Part shown: positions 48,967 through 58,595 of the stretch, in pieces
How positions within the stretch are numbered: the stretch's first letter is position 1
Layout of the letters: each line of letters begins with the position of its first letter
DNA from: Actinomycetaceae bacterium
GTDB lineage: Bacteria; Actinomycetota; Actinomycetes; Actinomycetales; Actinomycetaceae
Direction of reading: 5' to 3'
DNA length: 64,000 nucleotides
Assembly: GCA_030528145.1 (NCBI GenBank)
Contig: JAUMZK010000007.1
Span: 21,874-85,873 of the forward strand
Program-made: the position numbers and the translations under genes
Notes under the pieces: generated by a model
Told to the model about the DNA's origin: nothing
The model's database searches: none
Seen by the model: only the letters and a program-made list of their open reading frames with translations

Positions 48967-50162
48967 TACTTAGTCAGCTGTTTTAGTAGCTCCAGGTCGT
49001 AGGCCTCGTCGCGGAAACGCACATCGGTGTACAACAATGTGGTCAGTGCGTTGTTCCACGGGGCCGTGACAATGTTGGAAATGATTGAACTGAGCGACGT
49101 TATCAAGGTAGTTATTACAGCTGCGCTACTGCCTTTGGTGCCCAAAATTATAGGCAAAAGCGTGAAAGCCACAGTGAGTGGCACTAACACTACATTCATA
49201 ACGAACGCGATGAGAAGACTTCCTAGTAAAGTGATACCGAAAATCCGCCACTCATTTCCCTTGGTAAGCTGCCAACTGCGTTTCAAGGCGGCAAAAACTG
49301 AGCGCCTTTCCAAAACTACCGTCGGACCTGTAAAGATAAATCGGACCGCCAAGAAAATATAAAAAATAGTGGCTACAAACAGCGAAGCTAGGGTAGTAAT
49401 AATCGTTATGCTATCGGATCCAGTAGTTGTATAAATCGCAAAAGCTTCCACCACAACAATTACAAAAATTAAGGATAATAATATCCCCAAAATTATTACG
49501 GCACTAATGTAAGTAAGTACCGTACCCTTAATCGTTTTCCAAGTCTCAGAAATGGTGACTTTGTTTCCGAGGACGGCTTGTAAAGTTACGTATGTTAGTG
49601 CTGGTACTAACAACGCAGTAGCGATAGTAGTGGGTGCGGCGCTAAACAGGAATAAGGTATGCATTCCTGCGCTTTGGTTGGTCTTTACGTTTTCCGGTAT
49701 ATAACTGCTGAGTTGGGCGGAGAAAAATACGGTTAAGGGCAAGAAAATAATATTAATAAATATTGTTACTAACGCGGAATAAGCAAGCGTCGGTTTAATA
49801 TTGAAGCGGAACAGTTGGAACGTACCTGTCAGTATGTCGCCCAAATTAAGAGGACGAATGGGCACAATTCCAGGTTTTACCGCGCGCCAATTGAAATTCG
49901 GTTGGTATGCGCCGTATGTGGGATCGGGGCGTGGGTCTATTCCACCAGGAGGTGCGCTTTGGAAGTTTGTTTGCGCGTCCGGTTGCCCGAAATTTGTGTT
50001 GTAAGACCTGTCACTTCCGGACCCATTCTGAGGTGTATATTGTGGCGTCGCGGGCGCCGCAAAAGGTGCGTAAGAATCTGCCTGATGCGGCTGATTCTCG
50101 CTGTTACTTGAGAGGGAACCGGGGTTGTTGGGCCCTTGGGGAGGGGCAAAATTATCGGACAA
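48966..50162 (-). CDS. Multi-pass membrane protein with Pro/Gln-rich N-terminus
   Basis: The 398-residue product has a disordered N-terminus rich in Pro, Gln, Asn and Ser (about 1-95), then RPLNLGDILTGTFQLFRFN and about six membrane segments. The LGDILxGTF opening is typical of the actinobacterial membrane proteins annotated as glycerophosphodiester-phosphodiesterase membrane domain or DUF7544-like, which carry no catalytic domain. It starts at TTG 50162 after a near-perfect TAGGAGGT. First gene of the run to DUF58, so the promoter should lie in the 59 bases before galM. Confidence 0.8.
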   Translation of the reverse strand: MSDNFAPPQGPNNPGSLSSNSENQPHQADSYAPFAAPATPQYTPQNGSGSDRSYNTNFGQPDAQTNFQSAPPGGIDPRPDPTYGAYQPNFNWRAVKPGIVPIRPLNLGDILTGTFQLFRFNIKPTLAYSALVTIFINIIFLPLTVFFSAQLSSYIPENVKTNQSAGMHTLFLFSAAPTTIATALLVPALTYVTLQAVLGNKVTISETWKTIKGTVLTYISAVIILGILLSLIFVIVVVEAFAIYTTTGSDSITIITTLASLFVATIFYIFLAVRFIFTGPTVVLERRSVFAALKRSWQLTKGNEWRIFGITLLGSLLIAFVMNVVLVPLTVAFTLLPIILGTKGSSAAVITTLITSLSSIISNIVTAPWNNALTTLLYTDVRFRDEAYDLELLKQLTK

Positions 50163-50221
50163 AGCGACCTCCTAGAATTCTTTGTCTTATTGTAAACTAT
50201 GCCGCACTTCGCACGTATTCT

Positions 50222-51109
50222 ATGAGTATGCAGTATTGGATTATTAACGCAGAAGATAGTCGTGTCCAGGTGTGCTCCTTTGGGGGCGTGGTGACCAGCT
50301 TCACGGTTGGTGAGGTCGAGCTGTTTGATGGTTACCAAAGTGAGGCAGAAATACGGTCTCGGGCGGGCTGTCGCGGCGCCCTATTAGCCCCTTGGTCTAA
50401 CCGTATTCGTAACGGAAGATACACTTTCGCTGGAAAGGTTCACGAAATTCCCGAGGACAAATGCGCGGGTCCTGCCGCGCTACACGGTCTTTACACGGGT
50501 CAGGAATTCGTCCTCGTCCACCATCGCGATGACGGGATTACGCTGCGTGCTGAGTGTGGCGCTACGGCGGGGTATCCGTGGCCTGGCGCCCTCGAAGTAG
50601 AATACGTGGTGCGTCCAGGCAGGTTGGAAGTGCGCTTGAGTTATACCAATTTGTCCGAGGACGCTGCGCCGGTAGGGCTGGGATGGCACCCCTATTTCCG
50701 TCCCCTAGCGCCCACTCGGCAAATCAGTATACCGGCGCGCAAAACAATCCTGACGGGTACGGACCTGATACCAAACGGCGAATTTGCGGATTTTTCGGGA
50801 ATAATTACCGCGACGAAGAATTTCGACACCGCGTTTACAGATTTGGTTGCGGACCCGGATCGCGTGGTGCGAGCGCACATGGACTACCCAGATGCACGCG
50901 TGACTTTAGAAACAATGTTGCCGTGCGGTCAAGAGGGGACGGGTGTTTTCTACTATTACACCGCCGATGCGGAAAGCTATCGACCAGGACAAAGCTACGC
51001 TCTGGAGCCTTGCCAGTTCATGACTGACGCATTCAACCGGGATTTGCCCATCGCCCTCGACGGTGGAAAAACGAGGACGCTGCGTGCGGCAGTTACCTTG
51101 ATGCGGTAA
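50222..51109 (+). CDS. Aldose 1-epimerase family protein
   Basis: The 295-residue galactose mutarotase-like enzyme interconverts alpha and beta aldoses. Motifs are APWSNRIRNGRYTF, the catalytic His in GLGWHPYF, and the C-terminal catalytic Glu in ALEPCQFMTDAFN. ATG 50222 (or ATG 50228) is chosen because it begins the beta-sandwich; the frame runs upstream through the divergent gene without support. It is not linked to gal genes, so its sugar is unknown. Confidence 0.9.
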   Translation: MSMQYWIINAEDSRVQVCSFGGVVTSFTVGEVELFDGYQSEAEIRSRAGCRGALLAPWSNRIRNGRYTFAGKVHEIPEDKCAGPAALHGLYTGQEFVLVHHRDDGITLRAECGATAGYPWPGALEVEYVVRPGRLEVRLSYTNLSEDAAPVGLGWHPYFRPLAPTRQISIPARKTILTGTDLIPNGEFADFSGIITATKNFDTAFTDLVADPDRVVRAHMDYPDARVTLETMLPCGQEGTGVFYYYTADAESYRPGQSYALEPCQFMTDAFNRDLPIALDGGKTRTLRAAVTLMR

Positions 51110-51193
51110 TCCTAGGGAAAGCTGTGGTCGCTGCAGACAGGACCGAAAAACGGGATAGGTAGCAAAAAGCGGCAAAACAGCATTGCCCGTTAG

Positions 51194-51241
51194 TTATACA
51201 CAGGCGCGGTATCCACAAGGGCACATCCGCAGTGTGGAAAC
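51194..51241. promoter_or_regulatory. Cluster of DnaA-box-like sequences upstream of comEA
   Basis: TTATACACA at 51194-51202 matches the DnaA consensus TTATNCACA exactly. GTATCCACA at 51209-51217 matches 8 of 9. TGTGGAAAC at 51233-51241 is a reverse-strand match of 7 of 9. They lie within 48 bases, 29 bases before comEA. DnaA binding is inference. Confidence 0.35.
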
Positions 51242-51269
51242 AGACTGATAGCACCCGTAAGTTGGCGAC

Positions 51270-51893
51270 ATGGAACAAGAAACCCTGGTGCAAGCCGCGT
51301 GGAAAGCAGCAAAAGCACGCGCCAGCGCGCAACTACCCGAGAAGCCGGTGCGGGTGCGTTGGCAAGTCGGTCCAGCTGCAGTTTTTACGTTGGGACTGGT
51401 TATTGCTGCTATTGCCGTAGTTACTGCGTTCGGCAGGGCGCCCGCGACCACGCCCATGCCGGTGGCAAAACCAGCCCCGCAAGTTGTTGTCCACGTGGTC
51501 GGGCAGGTAAATAAGCCGGGGCTGCAAAAACTACGGCGCGGCGCGCGCGTTGCCGATGCTATTGAAAGCGCGGGTGGCGCCAAAGCTGATGCCAAACTTG
51601 ATGCTTTGAATTTGGCGCAGCCGCTCAGCGATGGCACCCAAATTGTGGTGCCCGCGCAAACTCCCAAAAGTGCCGGTCAATCCGCTGCAGAAAGCGCCCA
51701 AAGTAACTGCATAAATTTGAATTCTGCGCCCCCGGAAAAACTCCAGGAGCTCAGCGGTATTGGTCCTGCCTTGGCGACGCGCATTGAAAAGTTCCGACAA
51801 AAAACGCCTTTTTCGAAAGTTTCCGACTTGCAGCAGGTTCCCGGCATCGGTCCGTCGATTGTGGGTAAGGTCGAGGGCGAAGCTTGTGTTTAA
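51270..51893 (+). CDS. comEA: Competence protein ComEA
   Basis: The 207-residue membrane-anchored DNA receptor takes up double-stranded DNA at the cell surface. It has an N-terminal membrane segment (about 32-52), an SLBB domain (about 70-125: VVVHVVGQVNKPGLQKL) and a C-terminal helix-hairpin-helix DNA-binding pair (about 145-205: LNSAPPEKLQELSGIGPALA and LQQVPGIGPSIVGKVEG). It overlaps comEC by eight bases. ATG 51270 lacks a strong ribosome binding site. Confidence 0.93.
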   Translation: MEQETLVQAAWKAAKARASAQLPEKPVRVRWQVGPAAVFTLGLVIAAIAVVTAFGRAPATTPMPVAKPAPQVVVHVVGQVNKPGLQKLRRGARVADAIESAGGAKADAKLDALNLAQPLSDGTQIVVPAQTPKSAGQSAAESAQSNCINLNSAPPEKLQELSGIGPALATRIEKFRQKTPFSKVSDLQQVPGIGPSIVGKVEGEACV

Positions 51894-53244
51894 ACTTCAA
51901 GACTTGCGTTTAGGTCCCGCTGCAGTAGCTGCTTACGTCGCGGCTTTAGCTGGATTGTACTTGTCGGCGGGTTCGCTGCTGTTAGCGGCGGTAGCGGTGG
52001 GATTGGTATTGCTGGGGGCAGCCATTTCTAAACCAGGGCGGCACCAAGATTGGCAAGGCGGAAACTTCGCCCTCGCCCTCGCCCTAATATGCATAGTGAC
52101 CCTGATTGTGGGAATGAAAGCATACTATTCGGGGTCTGCGCGCCAGCAAGTGGGCGCAAACCAGATTTTGGTTATCGACCGCGAGGACGCCAACAACGCA
52201 TACCGCGCACACGTCAGCGGTACTGGGGAAAGCGTGTACTTTAAGTCGGAGCGTCCTTTGCGCCAAGGAGAAGTAGTTACTGGAAAGTGTCATCTTCGGA
52301 GCAAATTTGCCAAATGCGGACACATGAAAACTGTGGCTGCGCCGCGTCCGCTTCGGCGTTTTGCAAACCAGCAAAAAGACCGGTTGGGCGTAAAACTCAG
52401 GGGGACAGATCCGGCAAAAAGTGGGCTGATCCGAGCCATGTCGTTAGGTGACCTTCGCGGTCTTGACCCAAAGGTAAAAATTGCGCTAAAAAATACTTCT
52501 CTGACGCATTTGACGGCAGTTTCGGGCACCCACGTTGCTATCGTCCTCGCAACAATAATGAGCCTGAGCGCGCCTCTGAAACGTCACATCCGCTTGGTAC
52601 TAGCCGCTGCGTTACTGGCAGTCTTCATGTTTATGGTGGGTCCGGCACCCTCAGTAGTGCGATCTGGACTGATGGCAGGAATTGGCATTTTAGGAAAGCA
52701 ACTAGGGCGAAGTGGCGGGGCATTCGCGGGACTTGCGACTGTCACCATCGTTTTGCTGGCAATAGATCCGTTGATAGCCACCGATCTGGGATTTGCCTTG
52801 TCGGTTTGTGCCACTGCTGGAATAATCTTGTTTTCTGGCGAAATAGCGCAGTGGACGCGGTTGCCGAAAATATTCGCTGAACCAACCGCGGTAGCAATTG
52901 CTGCCACTATCAGCTCCACACCTGTTTTGCTGCTATTACAAGACCACGTGGCAATGACCGCGTTACCCGCAAACCTAATGGCGACACCCGCTGTGGCGCT
53001 GACAACTTTGGGCGGCTTAGCAACACTATTTCCAGCGGCAGATATTTTCGGAAAACCTCTGGCGGTAGCCGGTGCTACCTGGATAATTACTGTCGCGAAA
53101 CTATTTGCGCACCTGCCTTTCGCGCTGGCGCCATGGGTACGCGGTCCCATTGGCGCTATTGCCTACGTACTAAGTTCTGCTGCCCTCTGCTTTGCCGGGT
53201 ATTTACACCACCGCGAAAAATATCGTTGGCACGTGGCAAGCTAG
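51886..53244 (+). CDS. comEC: ComEC/Rec2-type DNA channel, membrane domain only
   Basis: The 452-residue polytopic membrane protein has about nine to ten membrane segments and the competence domain signature LTHLTAVSGTHVAIVLA followed by GPAPSVVRSGLMAGIG. ComEC conducts single-stranded DNA across the membrane. The metallo-beta-lactamase-like C-terminal domain of Bacillus-type ComEC (about 750 residues) is missing, as in a number of actinobacteria. GTG 51886 overlaps comEA. Confidence 0.9.
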   Translation: MFKLQDLRLGPAAVAAYVAALAGLYLSAGSLLLAAVAVGLVLLGAAISKPGRHQDWQGGNFALALALICIVTLIVGMKAYYSGSARQQVGANQILVIDREDANNAYRAHVSGTGESVYFKSERPLRQGEVVTGKCHLRSKFAKCGHMKTVAAPRPLRRFANQQKDRLGVKLRGTDPAKSGLIRAMSLGDLRGLDPKVKIALKNTSLTHLTAVSGTHVAIVLATIMSLSAPLKRHIRLVLAAALLAVFMFMVGPAPSVVRSGLMAGIGILGKQLGRSGGAFAGLATVTIVLLAIDPLIATDLGFALSVCATAGIILFSGEIAQWTRLPKIFAEPTAVAIAATISSTPVLLLLQDHVAMTALPANLMATPAVALTTLGGLATLFPAADIFGKPLAVAGATWIITVAKLFAHLPFALAPWVRGPIGAIAYVLSSAALCFAGYLHHREKYRWHVAS

Positions 53245-53248
53245 AAGC

Positions 53249-54205
53249 ATGAAAATACCTTGGGATAGTCCGCGTCTAGAAAAAGTGATGCTCATACGTG
53301 GCGGCGAAGATTTGTTAGCCGAACGCGCTATGGACAAAATACGGCAATTGGCACTAGAGGCAGATCCACAAACTAGTGTCATTTCTGTAGATCCCGCGTC
53401 GTATCAGGGAGGGGAACTCGCATTGCACACCCAACCGTCACTGTTTGGGGGCGCGCGACTGGTACGTATTCGTGGACTTGAGCAAGCCAATGCGGCATTA
53501 ATTCAAGACTTGTTGGTTTATGTTGATAATCCCGAGGACGATGTGTGGTTGCTGCTCTGGCACAAAAGTGGGGTCAAGGGTAAAAAGCTGCTGGACAAAA
53601 TTGCAAAAAAACACCCGGTCATTGCGGCGGATCCACTGAAACGGCCCGCAGAGAAAATCGGGTTGTTACGTGCGGATGCTAAAGCTGCAGGTAGACGCGT
53701 AGAAGCTGAGGCGCTCACTGCGCTAGTGGACATTTTAGGAAACGATGTTGCAGAAATGGCGGCAGCATTTTCCCAGTTAGTTGCCGATACCGAGGGCACT
53801 ATTACGGTGCAGCAGGTACGCAAATATTACGGAACTCGCATCGAAACCACAGGTTTTGCGGTGGCTGATGCGGCGGTTTCAGGAAATCATGGTAAAGCAC
53901 AAGAATTGTTGCGGCACGCACTGGCAAATGGTGCCAGCCCTGTTGCAATAGTGGCAGTTTTAGCTTTGAAGTTGCGTCAATTAGCGAAAGCCAGTGGAGC
54001 GGGCAAAACCGATTTAGCGTCCTGGCAAGAACGCGAAGCCCGCAAAGTATTGCGCGGATGGACCGAGAACGGGTTGGCGTTGGCGTTTGCGGCTGTGGCA
54101 AGCGCAGACGAAGAAGTGAAAGGAGCCGCACGCGACCCGGAGTATGCAGTAGAACGCGCAGTGCGCCGCATTTGTGCTGCCTACGGTCGCGCCAGCCAAG
54201 CCTAA
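53249..54205 (+). CDS. holA: DNA polymerase III subunit delta
   Basis: The 318-residue clamp-loader subunit opens the sliding clamp. It has an N-terminal AAA+-like fold (VMLIRGGEDLLAERAMDKI, LVRIRGLEQANA) and a C-terminal collar domain. The gene order comEA-comEC-holA-rpsT is conserved across Gram-positive bacteria. ATG 53249, four bases after comEC, is chosen as the start; translation may be coupled. Confidence 0.93.
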   Translation: MKIPWDSPRLEKVMLIRGGEDLLAERAMDKIRQLALEADPQTSVISVDPASYQGGELALHTQPSLFGGARLVRIRGLEQANAALIQDLLVYVDNPEDDVWLLLWHKSGVKGKKLLDKIAKKHPVIAADPLKRPAEKIGLLRADAKAAGRRVEAEALTALVDILGNDVAEMAAAFSQLVADTEGTITVQQVRKYYGTRIETTGFAVADAAVSGNHGKAQELLRHALANGASPVAIVAVLALKLRQLAKASGAGKTDLASWQEREARKVLRGWTENGLALAFAAVASADEEVKGAARDPEYAVERAVRRICAAYGRASQA

Positions 54206-54287
54206 TTTATGTTCCCAATTGCGACAATGAGGGCGTAAGACGCTTGGCAGTATCCGCGTACTTGACTCGTACTAGTGATTTAAGAAG

Positions 54288-54321
54288 GTAAAAAATTTTG
54301 GGGGCGTGAGCCCCCAAAATT
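54288..54321 (-). terminator. Rho-independent terminator after rpsT (minus strand)
   Basis: A perfect 12-bp stem (AATTTTGGGGGC at 54294-54305 with GCCCCCAAAATT at 54310-54321, loop GTGA) is followed on the minus strand by TTTTTTACC. It lies nine bases past the rpsT stop codon. Confidence 0.88.
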
Positions 54322-54329
54322 CGCGTAAG

Positions 54330-54590
54330 TTACATAGCGTTTACGCGCTTGGCCAACTTCGACTTGCGATTAGCTGCCTGATTGCGGTGGATAACGCCCT
54401 TCGAAACGGCTTTATCCAATTTGCGGCAAGCAATCCGTAACGATTGCTCGGCAAGTTCCTTGTCCCCAGCTGCCACGGTCTCGCGGGTGTTGCGCACCAG
54501 GGTACGCAGCTCCGACTTGACGGCGCGGTTGCGAAGACGGCGCTTCTCGTTAGTACGATTGCGCTTTATTTGAGACTTAATGTTTGCCAC
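54330..54590 (-). CDS. rpsT: 30S ribosomal protein S20
   Basis: The 86-residue basic helical ribosomal protein starts [23 protein letters not shown] and ends [13 protein letters not shown], both typical. It is convergent with holA and has its own terminator. A probable extended -10 promoter lies about 130 bases upstream. Confidence 0.97.
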   Translation of the reverse strand: MANIKSQIKRNRTNEKRRLRNRAVKSELRTLVRNTRETVAAGDKELAEQSLRIACRKLDKAVSKGVIHRNQAANRKSKLAKRVNAM

Positions 54591-54721
54591 TATATTGCTC
54601 TTCTATGCGTTCTTACATGGTCGGTGAGGGGTGCGTCAAAGCCGGGACTGGGGCCGTGGGGAGACCTTTGGCGGCAATGACTGGACCGTTCGCCCGACCA
54701 GGCGAACAAATCCAAGAGACA

Positions 54722-54730
54722 ATAATACCA
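54722..54730 (-). promoter_or_regulatory. Candidate extended -10 promoter of rpsT
   Basis: On the minus strand TGGTATTAT fits an extended -10 element (TGnTATAAT with one mismatch). No good -35 is seen at 16-18 bases. Transcription from here would give a leader of about 125 bases containing a short hairpin (TTCGCC...GGGCGAA near 54688-54705), which could be involved in rpsT control. Confidence 0.35.
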
Positions 54731-54862
54731 GAAAGAGTCCGTCATTTTCGGTGAGTGTGCTAGTAAACACGTCAAAAAATGGTGAGTTTTGCTATAGGTT
54801 TCCAGACCTCCAAGTCAGTATGGCTATCATTGAGAAGTTAGGGCGCAAGAAAGGAAAACTGG

Positions 54863-56713
54863 GTGCTGCAAAAAGGTGGTAAATATCGCGTTCAAGCGTT
54901 AGACGGATTGCGTGCAGTAGGCTGTTTAGCAGTTTTGGCATACCACCTGGTTCCCAAAAACGTGCCGGGTGGTTTTTTAGGCGTTGACGTATTCTTCGTC
55001 CTCTCAGGGTTCCTGATTACCGCACTGTTACTGAAAGAACAAAGGCGAAACGGGCGCATCGCCCTCGGGAAATTTTGGGTGCGCCGGATCCGCAGACTTT
55101 TTCCGGCGGTAGCTACGGCCACCATCATTTGCACCGCTACTGCGGTAATTATTAGCCGCGACCTGCTGCTAAATATTCGCTTTCAGTTTTGGGCGGTCCT
55201 AACTTTTACCTACAACTGGGTCAAAATCTGGGGAGGCAGCAGCTATTTTGAAACCGCCAGTCCCGAACTTTTTACCAACATGTGGTCCCTGGCGGTGGAA
55301 CAACAGTTTTACTTGCTGTGGCCCCTAGTTATAGTTCTGATCGTAAAAGTGCCGCGCAAGATACAAGTTGTCGTCCCCTTGGCAATGGGTGCCCTCTCTG
55401 CGGGGCTGATGGCGCTGTATGTTTCCAGTAACCTCAACCGCGCATACATGGGGTCCGATTCACACGCATTTGGGCTAATGTTAGGTGCTGCTCTCGCCTT
55501 CACATTCGCAGACTCCCTGCAACCTGCCAGCCAGCACAGCAAATACGCGTTTGTGCGTGGTTTGGCGGGGCTGATGTGTTTCGTCTTTGTGATAATCAGC
55601 TTTTTTACCGTAGATGATCAGGCTCACCTGTCATATCCGTGGATGATGCTGCTGGTCTGCGTGGGGACCGTAGGAATTATCCAAGCGTTCCTTGCCCCTG
55701 TTGCCACGGCGAAAACGCCGATGTCGGGCATCGTTTGGGTGCTGGAAACGAAACCCTTCGTGTGGTTGGGGGAACGTTCCTACAGTATTTACCTGTGGCA
55801 CTGGCCCTTGCTGGTGATAGTGCGTATGGCGCTGCCTTTCGTGCCGCTGTGGGCGATGGTGGGATTAGTAGTTCTCCTTTCGGTTGTGAGCGCCGACCTG
55901 TCCTATCGGTACGTAGAAACTCCTATGCGTTACGAAGGAATCTGGCCAGTTGCCGCGAAAGCGTTGGGCATGCAAGGATTCGTTTCCGTGCCGCGCATGT
56001 TCACAACATGGGTTTTTAGCACCGCCAGCCTCGTGGGAATTGCGTTCGCATTTGTCCTCGCCCCCACAGTAACTACCAGTCAGGCAGCTGTAGAAGCCGG
56101 AGCGAAAGTAAAAACTCATCACAGTGCCCACCGGGAAAATGCGCAAAAACTGAAAAAACCGCAAAAACCGGCAGCGCCCTCGCCCCTGAAAATCCAGCCC
56201 GTGGGCGCAAATGTGACGTTTATTGGAGATTCGGTAACTCTGGCGGCAAAACCAAAGATTGTAGAAGCCTTCCCTGGCGCTATAGTGGATGCCGAGGTGT
56301 CGCGCGCCTGGCCGACCGCTGCTGGGCTGATACAAAACTACTTAAATAGCGGGCAACTGGGGCAATGGGTGGTACTGTCCTTGGCGACAAATTCTGCTGT
56401 CCAAGCCAACCAAATTCAGGAAGTATTGGACCAAATTGGGCCCGAACGTCACCTGGTTTTAGTTACCGGTTTTGGTCCCACTTACCAGTGGGAAACTTGG
56501 ATAAAAAGCAGTAATGGCCAACTGGTAGCATTTGCTAATCAGAACCCTAAACGTGTAGCTGTGGCTCGCTGGGATAGCGTAATATCCGGACACACCGAAT
56601 TTTTAGCAGGGGATTGGGTACACCCAGACCAAGAGGGCGCCAAAGTGTGGGTAGACACAGTGAAAGCAGCACTGAAATCTTTCCCTGGGGTCACTGAAAT
56701 TGGCGCAAAGTAG
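54863..56713 (+). CDS. Acyltransferase-3 / SGNH fusion, envelope O-acyltransferase
   Basis: The 616-residue OafA/OatA-type protein has an N-terminal acyltransferase-3 domain with about ten to eleven membrane segments (VQALDGLRAVGCLAVLAYHL, GGFLGVDVFFVLSGFLIT). A Lys/Pro-rich linker (about 415-445) and an extracytoplasmic SGNH domain follow, with Gly455-Asp456-Ser457 and the catalytic pair Asp584xxHis587 (GDWVHPDQEG). Such proteins O-acetylate peptidoglycan or surface polysaccharides, which can give lysozyme resistance. GTG 54863 follows AAGGAAAACTGG. Confidence 0.92.
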   Translation: MLQKGGKYRVQALDGLRAVGCLAVLAYHLVPKNVPGGFLGVDVFFVLSGFLITALLLKEQRRNGRIALGKFWVRRIRRLFPAVATATIICTATAVIISRDLLLNIRFQFWAVLTFTYNWVKIWGGSSYFETASPELFTNMWSLAVEQQFYLLWPLVIVLIVKVPRKIQVVVPLAMGALSAGLMALYVSSNLNRAYMGSDSHAFGLMLGAALAFTFADSLQPASQHSKYAFVRGLAGLMCFVFVIISFFTVDDQAHLSYPWMMLLVCVGTVGIIQAFLAPVATAKTPMSGIVWVLETKPFVWLGERSYSIYLWHWPLLVIVRMALPFVPLWAMVGLVVLLSVVSADLSYRYVETPMRYEGIWPVAAKALGMQGFVSVPRMFTTWVFSTASLVGIAFAFVLAPTVTTSQAAVEAGAKVKTHHSAHRENAQKLKKPQKPAAPSPLKIQPVGANVTFIGDSVTLAAKPKIVEAFPGAIVDAEVSRAWPTAAGLIQNYLNSGQLGQWVVLSLATNSAVQANQIQEVLDQIGPERHLVLVTGFGPTYQWETWIKSSNGQLVAFANQNPKRVAVARWDSVISGHTEFLAGDWVHPDQEGAKVWVDTVKAALKSFPGVTEIGAK

Positions 56714-56756
56714 GCAACGTCAGAATTGATAGGATGGGCGCGACAAAGGAGGAGCA

Positions 56757-58595
56757 TTGCCTAAGGCGAATCTGATAGAGCCGGCATTTACAGATCCCAG
56801 CCGGATCCGCAATTTTTGCATTATTGCGCACATCGACCACGGTAAGTCGACGTTGGCTGACCGCATGCTGCAAGCTACGGGGGTTGTGGGCGCGCGCGAA
56901 ATGCAGGACCAGTACTTGGACCGCATGGATATTGAGCGCGAACGCGGAATTACTATCAAGTCGCAAGCAGTGCGCATGCCCTGGACTGTCGCTGGGCAGC
57001 CCTACGCTTTGAATATGATAGACACTCCCGGTCACGTGGACTTTTCGTATGAAGTTTCGCGTTCTTTGGCGGCTTGCGAGGGCGCCATTTTGTTAGTGGA
57101 TGCCGCTCAGGGTATTCAGGCGCAGACGCTGGCTAACTTGTACATGGCGCTGGAAAATGATTTGGTGGTAATCCCGGTTTTGAACAAGATCGATTTGCCT
57201 GCCGCAATGCCAGAGCAGCAAGCAGAAGAAATTGCGGGTCTGATAGGCTGCGACCCTGATGATGTGTTGCGGGTTTCTGCGAAGACCGGCGAGGGCGTAG
57301 GCGAACTTTTAGACAAAATCATCGCGGATGTTCCCGCGCCGGTGGGGGACTTGGAGGCGCCGGCTCGCGCCCTCATTTTTGATTCTGTTTACGACATCTA
57401 CCGGGGGGTAGTGACGTACGTGCGCGTGGTGGATGGCAGTTTCGGACCGCGCGAACGCATTTTGATGATGTCCAGCAAGGACTCCCATGAACTGTTGGAA
57501 ATTGGGGTTATTTCGCCTGAACCAATGGCTTCTAAAGGGCTGGCTGTAGGCGAAGTGGGGTACATGATTACGGGCGCGAAGGACCTGCGCCAGTCCCGTG
57601 TTGGCGACACGATTACGTTGCAGCATCGGGGGGCGAATGTACCTTTGTCTGGCTACCAGGATCCTAAGCCAATGGTTTTTTCTGGTATTTATCCCATTGA
57701 TGGTTCGGATTTTTCGGCGTTGCGCGAAGGCTTGGACAAGTTGCGGCTGAACGACGCGGCACTGTCTTATGAGCCGGAGTCTTCGGCGGCACTGGGGTTT
57801 GGGTTCCGGTGCGGGTTTTTAGGTCTGTTGCATCTGGAAATTATTCGCGAGCGCATTGAACGCGAAGCCGGAATTGACATTATTGCCACAGCGCCCTCGG
57901 TGGTTTACCACGTGGTTACCGAGGACGGAACCAAAGTCGAGGTGCTAAACCCCAGTGATTACCCAGACGGGAAACTGAAGGAAGTTCGCGAACCGATTGT
58001 CAAAGCCACCATTTTGACGCCCGCCGAATTTGTCGGGTCAGTGATGGAACTGTGTCAGAGCCGCCGGGGTGCCCTCGGTGGCATGGACTATTTGTCGACG
58101 GAGCGAGTAGAAATGCACTACACGTTACCGTTGGCAGAAATCGTGATGGACTTTTTCGACCAGTTAAAATCTCGAACTAAAGGGTATGCTTCGCTTGATT
58201 ACGAGATGGCAGGGGAGCAGGAAGCCGACTTGGTCAGGGTGGATATTTTGTTAAATGGCGAACAAGTGGACGCATTTAGCGCTATTGTTCACCGGGATTC
58301 GGCCTACCATTACGGGCAAATGATGACGAAGAAGTTGAAGAAGCTGATTCCCCGTCAACAATTCGAGGTGCCAGTGCAGGCGGCGATTGGGGCGCGCGTT
58401 ATTGCTCGCGAAACAATTAAGGCGCTGCGCAAAGACATGTTGGCAAAATGTTATGGTGGCGATATTTCCCGCAAGCGCAAGCTGTTAGAGAAGCAGAAGG
58501 AAGGCAAGAAACGCATGAAGTCCATTGGTCGCGTTGATGTGCCTCAGGAAGCTTTCATTGCGGCTTTGACTACAGATGTTCCGGATGGCAAGTAG
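56757..58595 (+). CDS. lepA: Elongation factor 4 (LepA)
   Basis: The 612-residue ribosomal GTPase has G1 AHIDHGKST, switch I ERGITIK, G3 DTPGHVDF and G4 NKIDLP, plus the LepA-specific C-terminal domain with [27 protein letters not shown] (seen as [20 protein letters not shown]). It back-translocates or helps ribosomes under stress. The TTG start follows a strong AAAGGAGGAGCA. Its stop shares one base with the trmB start. Confidence 0.97.
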   Translation: MPKANLIEPAFTDPSRIRNFCIIAHIDHGKSTLADRMLQATGVVGAREMQDQYLDRMDIERERGITIKSQAVRMPWTVAGQPYALNMIDTPGHVDFSYEVSRSLAACEGAILLVDAAQGIQAQTLANLYMALENDLVVIPVLNKIDLPAAMPEQQAEEIAGLIGCDPDDVLRVSAKTGEGVGELLDKIIADVPAPVGDLEAPARALIFDSVYDIYRGVVTYVRVVDGSFGPRERILMMSSKDSHELLEIGVISPEPMASKGLAVGEVGYMITGAKDLRQSRVGDTITLQHRGANVPLSGYQDPKPMVFSGIYPIDGSDFSALREGLDKLRLNDAALSYEPESSAALGFGFRCGFLGLLHLEIIRERIEREAGIDIIATAPSVVYHVVTEDGTKVEVLNPSDYPDGKLKEVREPIVKATILTPAEFVGSVMELCQSRRGALGGMDYLSTERVEMHYTLPLAEIVMDFFDQLKSRTKGYASLDYEMAGEQEADLVRVDILLNGEQVDAFSAIVHRDSAYHYGQMMTKKLKKLIPRQQFEVPVQAAIGARVIARETIKALRKDMLAKCYGGDISRKRKLLEKQKEGKKRMKSIGRVDVPQEAFIAALTTDVPDGK

